Positions 1 to 5,992 of a stretch of DNA of 6,594 nt are shown piece by piece; positions within the stretch are counted from its first letter, which is position 1; every line of letters begins with the position of its first letter. Origin of the DNA: Cytophagales bacterium (GTDB lineage Bacteria > Bacteroidota > Bacteroidia > Cytophagales > Cyclobacteriaceae). The DNA is taken from positions 1 through 6,594 of the forward strand of contig JAHEMU010000154.1 of assembly GCA_024643485.1 (NCBI GenBank). Reading direction: 5' to 3'. The position numbers were made by a program, and so were the translations under genes. The notes beneath the pieces are model-generated. The model was given only the letters and a program-made list of their open reading frames with translations. It did not search any database and was not told the origin of the DNA.

Positions 1-556
1 TTAAAACGCTCTTCCCTCCTTCTTTTGCCATTTTTACAGCCTTTTTTGCTATTTCAATGGCATTTTTATTTTCAGGTTCCGCATAAACCTCAACTCCTAC
101 TTGTTCTCCAAGTACTTTTAACTGATCAATCGCGGCAGGACGGTAAATATCACAGGCTGCAAGCATTACCTGCTTACCTTGAGATTTTAAATGAGCTGCC
201 AATTTACCTGTAAAAGTCGTTTTACCTGACCCTTGCAAACCGGATATTAAAATTACAGCAGGTGAACCAGACAATTTAATATCGATGTGGCTACCACCCA
301 TCAATTGAGTTAATTGATCACTGGTAATTTTAGTTAATAACTGACCTGGAGAAATTGACGTTAATACATCCTGCCCCATTGCAGCTTCTTTTATATCATC
401 AGTAACTTCTTTAGCTACTTTAAAATTCACGTCCGCATCTACAAGCGCACGACGAATTTCCTTAATCGTAGAAGCAACATTTATTTCGGTAATTTTTCCT
501 TTACCCTTTAGGCCTTGAATGGCTTTATCAATTCTAAAACTCAGATTATCGAACAT
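1..556 (-). CDS. ffh: Signal recognition particle protein Ffh (SRP54), N-terminal part
   Basis: This is the GTPase subunit of the bacterial signal recognition particle, which binds 4.5S RNA and the signal sequences of nascent membrane proteins and docks with FtsY at the membrane. The visible 185 residues, read from ATG at 556, begin MFDNLSFRIDKAIQGLKGKG and contain the N domain (about 1-90, with the ALVDADV motif at 37-43). The start of the G domain follows, with P-loop GLQGSGKTT at 106-114 and DIYRPAAIDQL at 136-146. The frame is open to the left edge, so the rest of the G domain and the Met-rich M domain lie outside the window; family members are about 440-450 residues. The gene is divergent from the permease, with 192 bases between the starts. 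A TAnnTTTG box lies just upstream. The identity is very secure; only the partial length limits the entry. Confidence 0.97.
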   Translation of the reverse strand, partial: MFDNLSFRIDKAIQGLKGKGKITEINVASTIKEIRRALVDADVNFKVAKEVTDDIKEAAMGQDVLTSISPGQLLTKITSDQLTQLMGGSHIDIKLSGSPAVILISGLQGSGKTTFTGKLAAHLKSQGKQVMLAACDIYRPAAIDQLKVLGEQVGVEVYAEPENKNAIEIAKKAVKMAKEGGKSVL

Positions 557-577
557 AACTCATCAATATTTAAGGCG

Positions 578-585
578 CAAAAATA
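578..585 (-). promoter_or_regulatory. Candidate Bacteroidota -7 element of ffh
   Basis: On the minus strand this reads TATTTTTG, a perfect match to the TAnnTTTG -7 box recognised by the Bacteroidota housekeeping sigma factor. It ends 21 bases before the ffh ATG, which would give a very short leader. I did not find a TTTG/TTG -33 box at the usual distance of about 19 bases; the nearest TTTTG (minus strand, 617-621) is about 31 bases away. The match could be chance in AT-rich DNA. I saw no comparably good box for the divergent permease. Confidence 0.4.
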
Positions 586-748
586 GGTAATTAAGTAAAT
601 ATTTGGAAGTTAATCTCAAAATGGTTCATTAATAAGTTACAACCCCTCGATTTTTTGACTTTAACAATCCATATTATTTCGTATCTTATCTTCTTTTCTA
701 AAGGAAAAATCTTTAAAAATATTCAAAAATAAGATTAATTAGCATTTA

Positions 749-2041
749 ATGAGTCAACAAGAAGAGGGATTAAAAAGAGAAATTGGGGTACTGGGTTTGA
801 GTGCCAATATGGTCAATATAATAGTAGGAGCCGGAATATTCACCTTGCCGGCCATAGTCGCTGCGGGTCTAGGGAATGCTACTATGGTAGCCTACGTTTT
901 TTGCGGCTTTTTAGTCATCTTAATTATGTTGTGTTTTGCAGAGGTAGGCAGTAGAATTACTTCTAGTGGAGGTGTATATACTTATTTAGAAGTGGCCTTC
1001 GGACGATTTAGTGGATTTATAATCGCCGTGATTTATATAATTTCCTGCATAGCTGCTGATGCAGCCATTTCGGGAGCATTAATTAATATCTTGGGAACAT
1101 TCCATCCATTTTTCAAAGGCGAAACCGTACGAATTCTTTTTTTAATAATTTTATTTGGTGGATTTGCCACTATAAATGTCATAGGGGTAAAGCAAGGAAT
1201 TGGACTGGTAAAATTAAATACTACTTTAAAATTATTACCCTTAGTTATATTGGCAATAATCGGTTGGAAAGATGTAGAATTCATTAATTTGACTTGGGAA
1301 GGGTTTCCATCTATTTCCGATCTTGGTCAAACTTCACTCATTCTCTTTTTCGCATTTCAAGGAGCCGAAACGGGTTTAAGCGTTAGTGGAGAAGTTAAAA
1401 ATCCACAAAAAACAATCCCTAGAGCTATTTTATTGGGCATTTTCGGCACTCTCTTGTTATATATGATGTTGCAAACCGTTTCACAAGGTGTTTTAGGAAA
1501 AACAATTGTAAATTTCACTGAAAATCCATTAGGTGAGGTTGCAAATGTGGTTTTCGGACCAATCGGCCTTACCCTTATTTTAATTGGTGGACTTATTTCC
1601 ATGTTTGGAAGCATAAGTGGAGAGCTTTTAAATAATCCTAGAGTCATTTATGGCGCAGCAAGAGATCGGGTGGTCCCTGTAGATGCCTTAGCTAAAATTC
1701 ACCCCAAATTCGCTACTCCATACATTGCGATTATCTTCTATGCAGTTTTAGCACTAACCATGTCATTAATCGGGGGATTTGCAGGGATGGTGCAAATTTC
1801 AAATGTTGCCATTTTAATCATCTATTTAGGAATAGCGCTCGCCGTTTTAAAACTGAGAACCAAAGATTCCTTTAAAAACAAACCAGGATTCACCATTCCG
1901 TATGGTCCGGTCGTTCCGATTTTAGCCATTGTTACCATCGTTTGGCTTTTATCCAATTTAACATTGGAAGACGTCAAAGTATTTGGATTGACTTTGATTT
2001 TGCTCTCACTTACGTATTTTATCATTCGGCGAAAACAATGA
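749..2041 (+). CDS. APC-superfamily amino acid permease
   Basis: This is an integral inner-membrane amino acid transporter (430 residues) of the amino acid/polyamine/organocation superfamily, probably an antiporter or proton symporter. Hydrophobic segments run the whole length, consistent with about 12 membrane helices. The unwound substrate-binding stretch of helix 1 shows as GAGIF at 27-31. The helix 6 signature FAFQGAETGLSVSGEVKNPQ at 201-220 is followed by KTIPRAI, matching the family pattern of a Gly-Glu pair then Glu-x-x-NP. The short basic tail RRKQ is typical. The substrate cannot be told from sequence; relatives include the serine/threonine exchanger and YfnA groups. The ATG at 749 starts a short hydrophilic N-terminus just before helix 1 and has no clear ribosome binding site, as is usual in Bacteroidota. 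The TGA stop lies 5 bases from the convergent moeA stop. I saw no link to its Moco-related neighbours. Confidence 0.93.
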   Translation: MSQQEEGLKREIGVLGLSANMVNIIVGAGIFTLPAIVAAGLGNATMVAYVFCGFLVILIMLCFAEVGSRITSSGGVYTYLEVAFGRFSGFIIAVIYIISCIAADAAISGALINILGTFHPFFKGETVRILFLIILFGGFATINVIGVKQGIGLVKLNTTLKLLPLVILAIIGWKDVEFINLTWEGFPSISDLGQTSLILFFAFQGAETGLSVSGEVKNPQKTIPRAILLGIFGTLLLYMMLQTVSQGVLGKTIVNFTENPLGEVANVVFGPIGLTLILIGGLISMFGSISGELLNNPRVIYGAARDRVVPVDALAKIHPKFATPYIAIIFYAVLALTMSLIGGFAGMVQISNVAILIIYLGIALAVLKLRTKDSFKNKPGFTIPYGPVVPILAIVTIVWLLSNLTLEDVKVFGLTLILLSLTYFIIRRKQ

Positions 2042-2046
2042 ATCAA

Positions 2047-3240
2047 TTAATGATATTCTATTAATTCAAATACCTCCCCTTTTGAATATATAGCCTTTCC
2101 TTGTGGAAGTTCTAAAAATGCTTTTGCTTCAATTAAATTAGCCAAATCACCGGACCCATGTCCTGGTACAGGTGTAGCGTGTAATTCTCCAGTATTTTGA
2201 TCTGATTGAACTGTCACTTGTAAAAAATAAGTCAAATCAGGTAAAAACTCAAAATCCTGAGTTAACCTGGCATATTTTTTTGTTGGCATAATGCCTAGAC
2301 TCAATTGTACCCAAGGAACTACGTATTTATGATAACACATAAAAGTAGAAACTGGATTTCCCGGCAAAGCAAAAACAGTTGTCGTTGAGTTATATCCAAA
2401 CCAAAATGGCTTCCCTGGTCGCTGAGCCACCTTATGGAATTGCATTACAACACCTAATTCTTCTAAAACGGCAGGCACATAGTCTTTTTTACCCCTTGAA
2501 ACTCCCCCGCTTAATATCACTACTTCATTCGATTTAAAAACTTCTTTAAGTCTTGCTTTAAGTAATTCTGGTTCGTCGTTTATATGTATTCTTACCGAAT
2601 TAACACCTAAACTTTGAAGAGCGGCAGACAATGCATAGCTATTTGAAGTTCGGATTTGGTGTGGTAATGGAAGTTCACCTATTTCAACTAATTCATCGCC
2701 GGTCGAAACAATCGCAACACTAGGCATTTTTCTAACTTTCACCCTATCCTTCCCAACAGTGCTTAAAATGGAAATTTCAGCAGCACCAATTTTGATATTT
2801 TTATTCATAAGGATATCGCCTGATTTCCGGTCTGTCCCTTTGCGATGAACGTGTTGCCCTGCCTTTACATCAGTCTGAAGAATTCGAGCGACTCCGTGTA
2901 AAATTTCAATATCCTCGTATTTAATGATGGTGTCGAAGCATTCAGGCAACATGGCGCCTGTCATAATTTCTATACACCCGTGTGAATGATCCTCATCCGA
3001 TGGCGCTTCTCCTGCAAATTGAGTAGATAATATGTCAAATTGCACTGCCCCAGACTCAAAATTTGCAAATGAAATGGCAATTCCATCCATCATTACTCGG
3101 TTGAAGGGAGGGAAATGACGGTCAGCCAAAATATCCTCTGCTAATACTTTACCCAATGACTCATCAATTTGAACCGATTCCTCTCCAAAATTTGGAATAT
3201 GGCTAGTTACAATTTTATATGCCTGATTACTGTTTATCAT
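2047..3240 (-). CDS. moeA: Molybdopterin molybdotransferase MoeA
   Basis: MoeA catalyses the last step of Moco synthesis: it takes adenylylated molybdopterin made by the MogA/MoaB activity and inserts molybdate, releasing AMP, in the cytoplasm. I take the ATG at 3240 (397 residues, MINSNQAYKIV...), which matches where the family normally begins. The reading frame extends 18 bases further to a TTG at 3258, a less likely start. Domains in order are MoeA N-terminal (about 1-165), MoCF molybdopterin-binding (about 172-315) and MoeA C-terminal (about 322-395). Motifs are MMDGIA at 50-55, STGDEL at 179-184, SGGVSRGKKDY at 244-254, RPGKP at 274-278 and LPGNPVS at 292-298. By alignment from memory to E. 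coli MoeA, acidic residues D52, E183, D222 and D253 correspond to D59, E188, D228 and D259, so the enzyme should be active. Small deviations are MDGIA for the usual MDGYA and Arg in GGVSRG. It is convergent with the permease. Confidence 0.96.
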   Translation of the reverse strand: MINSNQAYKIVTSHIPNFGEESVQIDESLGKVLAEDILADRHFPPFNRVMMDGIAISFANFESGAVQFDILSTQFAGEAPSDEDHSHGCIEIMTGAMLPECFDTIIKYEDIEILHGVARILQTDVKAGQHVHRKGTDRKSGDILMNKNIKIGAAEISILSTVGKDRVKVRKMPSVAIVSTGDELVEIGELPLPHQIRTSNSYALSAALQSLGVNSVRIHINDEPELLKARLKEVFKSNEVVILSGGVSRGKKDYVPAVLEELGVVMQFHKVAQRPGKPFWFGYNSTTTVFALPGNPVSTFMCYHKYVVPWVQLSLGIMPTKKYARLTQDFEFLPDLTYFLQVTVQSDQNTGELHATPVPGHGSGDLANLIEAKAFLELPQGKAIYSKGEVFELIEYH

Positions 3241-3286
3241 AATTCTAAAGGTATTCAAATGGAATAAAAGAAAAAAATTTAATGAC

Positions 3287-3327
3287 CTTCATAAGAATAA
3301 CACCTTTTTTTAACTTTATTCTTGAAG
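3287..3327. promoter_or_regulatory. Imperfect inverted repeat between divergent genes
   Basis: The arms 3287-3300 and 3316-3327 pair over 12 base pairs, interrupted only by a 2-base bulge (AT at 3291-3292), around a 15-base loop. It is the clearest dyad in the 152-base gap between the divergent moeA and TPR/SLOG/cyclase-like starts (47 bases from the moeA ATG, 65 from the other). It could be an operator or a leader hairpin. Its composition is mostly A/T, so chance is a real alternative. No convincing TTTG plus TAnnTTTG promoter pair was found here for either gene. Confidence 0.3.
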
Positions 3328-3392
3328 AATTTACCTCCGCATAAAATAAAACCTTATTTTCAAATAATATTAATATGAGAAAATCATTATAA

Positions 3393-5090
3393 ATGAATCA
3401 ATCCGAAGATTATATAGAGGACCTCATTCAAAAAGGTCGGTATTTTGAAGCCAGACAATTAGCGGAAGCGACCATTGAATCGACGGGGGAAAATGATAAA
3501 TTAATCCAATTACTAGCGTTAGCTACCTCCAAATCAGGCTCCGCAATGGAGGCAAAGGAGATTTTAGAACCACTTTACAATCGAGATAAAAAAAATGCTG
3601 AAACTTCCGGAATTTTAGCAGGAATATATAAGGAAATTTTCAGGATTGATAAAGATCCCAATTATGGGAACTTAGCCTATACAACCTATTTAACTAATTT
3701 TCAGCTTACTCAAAGTTTCTATACCGGCATAAATGCAGCTTCCATGTCACGTATAATGGGAAGGGCTTCTGAGGCGAAACGAATTTCGGAGCAAATCCTG
3801 AATGGGTTGGGTGAACATCCAAATAACTTTTGGGATCTTGCGACTAAAGCAGAAGCTCATCTCATATTAAAACAATACGAAAAAGCGACGGAATTTTATC
3901 TGGAAACTAGAAAGGAAGCTCATAATGATTGGGGTAAAATAAATTCTATAAGCAATCAACTTTGGTTGTTAAAGCACTTTATGTATGTCCCTGACGAAAT
4001 CATCAATTTATATAAACCTCCTGTAATTGCTTCGTTTATTGGACATATGGTAGATCAACCTGGTCGTAAAAATGTGCGATTTCATAATGAAATGGTCCCC
4101 ATGGTTTCGGATGCCATTCGTGCTGCCATCCGAACCTATAGTATCTCCATTGGATATTGTTCTCTAGCATGCGGTGCTGATATCCTTTTTGCTGAAGCCA
4201 TGATTGAAGCAGGAAACGAAGTGCAAATTTTCATTCCCTTTCAAAGGGAAGAATTTTTAGAAATTAGCGTGCGAGGAGGCGGAGAAGATTGGGTGGAACG
4301 TTACCATAAAATTGAAGAAAAAGTAAAGATTAACTATCTGACAGAAGAACCTTATCGTTCAGACGATCAATTTTTTCTTTACTTAGGCAAACTTTTGTTT
4401 GGAGCATCGGTACTTAGGGCAAAAAAAATGTCGACCAAACCCGTTCTATTATCTGTTTTGTCTGCTTTTGATTTGAGTAATGCTACAGGTGGAACCCGAA
4501 ATATGCTGAAAGAATGGCCTTATAAAGACCGCATTTACTCCATAAATATCGACGATTATCGAAACCCCAATACACCTATTGATGACCGGGACGTTTATGA
4601 ACCGAATATTAATAAACAAATTAAAGAAAATAGGACCATCTATTATATTTTGTTGGTTTATTTACAACGTATCGACCAACCAATTTCGACTGAACCTCTA
4701 TATCTACATCCTGAAATTTTTGAGGAATCTGACATTTTATTTAAGCAGGTTACATTGAATAATCAATTTACCGCAGTACTCTACACTTCCCAAATCATTA
4801 TCACCGATTTGGCTCAAAAAATCGCTCAATTCTACTCAAAGGAAACGGATTTTCAATATAAAATTGGATTACACGTAGGTCCAGTAACATTAAAGGAACA
4901 AAAAGCGACTGGTATTCCATTAGAAATAGCCGTTGAAATATGTACGGCAGCACTACCAAATTCGATCAATTGCAGTCGAGATTTCGCCAGTCACTTAATG
5001 TTGGAATCGCAAGGTTATCCATTAAATTATTCTGGATACGTGGTTAGAGAGAATCAAAAAATTGAATCCTACGTTTTTGGTAATCGTTAG
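3393..5090 (+). CDS. TPR / SLOG-like / degenerate cyclase-homology protein, unknown function
   Basis: This is a 565-residue soluble protein with no signal peptide or membrane segment. Residues 1-205 are helical and TPR-like (for example GRYFEARQLAEA at 15-26, KQYEKATEFYLETRKEA at 160-176), resembling the TRAFs-binding/TPR-S type found in signalling proteins. Residues 211-390 look like a SLOG/LOG-type Rossmann domain: strand IASFIGH at 212-218, ACGADILF at 259-266, IFIPFQREEF at 279-288, GGGEDWVERY at 295-304 and GGT at 366-368. Residues 413-562 resemble a class III adenylate/guanylate cyclase fold, clearest at KIGLHVGPV (490-498). The cyclase metal-binding aspartates and Asn/Arg pair are not evident, so catalysis is unlikely. 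I infer a nucleotide-sensing or signalling role; no specific function is known. It sits antiparallel between moeA and moaCB and its TAG ends 1 base from the moaCB stop. The coding call is certain; the domain calls are from motif memory, with TPR and SLOG firmer than cyclase. Confidence 0.85.
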   Translation: MNQSEDYIEDLIQKGRYFEARQLAEATIESTGENDKLIQLLALATSKSGSAMEAKEILEPLYNRDKKNAETSGILAGIYKEIFRIDKDPNYGNLAYTTYLTNFQLTQSFYTGINAASMSRIMGRASEAKRISEQILNGLGEHPNNFWDLATKAEAHLILKQYEKATEFYLETRKEAHNDWGKINSISNQLWLLKHFMYVPDEIINLYKPPVIASFIGHMVDQPGRKNVRFHNEMVPMVSDAIRAAIRTYSISIGYCSLACGADILFAEAMIEAGNEVQIFIPFQREEFLEISVRGGGEDWVERYHKIEEKVKINYLTEEPYRSDDQFFLYLGKLLFGASVLRAKKMSTKPVLLSVLSAFDLSNATGGTRNMLKEWPYKDRIYSINIDDYRNPNTPIDDRDVYEPNINKQIKENRTIYYILLVYLQRIDQPISTEPLYLHPEIFEESDILFKQVTLNNQFTAVLYTSQIIITDLAQKIAQFYSKETDFQYKIGLHVGPVTLKEQKATGIPLEIAVEICTAALPNSINCSRDFASHLMLESQGYPLNYSGYVVRENQKIESYVFGNR

Positions 5091-5091
5091 A

Positions 5092-5991
5092 TTAAAATTC
5101 AATCACGCGGAACACATGAAGGATGTGTGGAAATAACACATCCAAAGATTCCTTCACTCCCCTACTCGAACCCGGCAAAGCAATAATTAATGTTTTCCCA
5201 CTTAACCCGACGACGCTCCTGGAAAGCATGGCGAACGGGGTTCGTTCCTGACCATAATTCCGTATAGTTTCTTCGATTCCTTGAATTTGCTTATCAAAAA
5301 GAGGCGTTATTGCTTCAGGAGTAGTATCTCTTTTGGTTAAACCCGTACCACCCACCGTAATAATTAAATTATCATTGGCATTAATACGACTTTGTACTTC
5401 AGTTTGAATAGAATTTTTATCATCAGGCAACACATTGCGATGCATAACATCAATGCCGTGGTTGGTCAATTTTTCTGTCACAATTTCCGACACCTTATCT
5501 TCTTTCGAACCATTAAAAACGCTATCAGAACATATAATAACTGAAGCATTTAATTTCATGTCAATAACATCTTGGAAATCAGACTTCCCTCCCGTTTTTA
5601 ACAGCAGTTTTATTTGACCTATTTCCACATTTTTATCTACTGGCTTCAGCATATCGTACATAGTAAGCGCCACCACTGAGGCTCCATGCATGGCCTCCAC
5701 CTCGACCCCTGTTTTGTATATGGTTTTGACCTTCACCTTAATCAAGATGGATTTATCCTGCACCTCAAACGTAATACCTGTATATTCAATTGGTAAAGGG
5801 TGGCAATCGGGAATGATTTCTGAAGTTTTCTTCACCCCGAACAAACCAGCAGCTTTACTCATTTCGAATATATTTCCCTTGGGAATTTGATTATTATTAA
5901 TCAATTGAATGGTTTCAACTGAACCAACGGTAACAACGGCTTGAGCGATGGCAGTGCGTAGGGTGTTGGATTTTGCTGTAATATCGACCAT
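5092..5991 (-). CDS. moaCB: Bifunctional MoaC-MoaB/MogA fusion (Moco biosynthesis)
   Basis: This 299-residue protein joins two Moco enzymes. Residues 1-145 are MoaC, cyclic pyranopterin monophosphate synthase, which converts the MoaA product. The family block SEIIPDCHPL is at 57-66, KTGVEVEA at 93-100, YDMLK at 112-116 and KTGGKS at 132-137. Aligned to E. coli, K38, H64, E97, E99, D113 and K116 match the active-site residues K51, H77, E112, E114, D128 and K131. Residues 147-299 are MoaB/MogA, molybdopterin adenylyltransferase: ICSDSV at 153-158, LPDD at 188-191, GGTGLTKRDTTPEA at 214-227 and LPGSSRGVKESLD at 272-284. The two halves act at non-adjacent steps, since molybdopterin synthase (MoaD/MoaE) works between them. 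The ATG at 5991 gives the usual MVDITAK start and lies 1 base after the stop of the upstream flavoprotein gene, so the two are probably co-transcribed. The fusion is known from Bacteroidota. Confidence 0.95.
   Translation of the reverse strand: MVDITAKSNTLRTAIAQAVVTVGSVETIQLINNNQIPKGNIFEMSKAAGLFGVKKTSEIIPDCHPLPIEYTGITFEVQDKSILIKVKVKTIYKTGVEVEAMHGASVVALTMYDMLKPVDKNVEIGQIKLLLKTGGKSDFQDVIDMKLNASVIICSDSVFNGSKEDKVSEIVTEKLTNHGIDVMHRNVLPDDKNSIQTEVQSRINANDNLIITVGGTGLTKRDTTPEAITPLFDKQIQGIEETIRNYGQERTPFAMLSRSVVGLSGKTLIIALPGSSRGVKESLDVLFPHILHVFRVIEF
5112..5143. repeat. Three-arm inverted repeat in the 3' end of moaCB
   Basis: GGATGTGT (5121-5128) and ACACATCC (5136-5143) form a perfect 8-bp stem with a 7-base loop. 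An extra ACACAT at 5112-5117 can pair instead with 5123-5128 around a 5-base loop, so two hairpins compete. The element is inside the last codons of moaCB and begins 22 bases past the stop of the convergent gene. There is no T-run after it on the plus strand, so it is not a standard intrinsic terminator, but it may end or stabilise the plus-strand transcript. It may also be a coding coincidence. Confidence 0.3.
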
Positions 5992-5992
5992 A

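Noticed and set aside
25..213. Plus-strand open frame of 62 residues
   Set aside because: It lies entirely within ffh on the other strand, resembles no protein family, and has a low-complexity Leu/Gln/Pro make-up.
651..690. Possible permease promoter (TTTTTTG then TATTATTTC or TATCTTAT)
   Set aside because: Neither second box matches TAnnTTTG well, and the spacings (14 or 24 bases) are off, so it is not distinguishable from AT-rich background.
1033..2046. Three minus-strand open frames of 74-96 residues under the permease
   Set aside because: They are antisense to a clearly coding transporter gene, and their products show no recognisable motif.
3331..3345. GGAGG on the minus strand (ATGCGGAGGTAA) resembling a Shine-Dalgarno sequence
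   Set aside because: No open reading frame starts at a suitable distance, and the nearby ATG runs into a stop after two further codons.
5435..5890. Two plus-strand open frames of 60 and 66 residues opposite moaCB
   Set aside because: They overlap strongly conserved MoaC and MoaB coding sequence and have no family resemblance or plausible start context.
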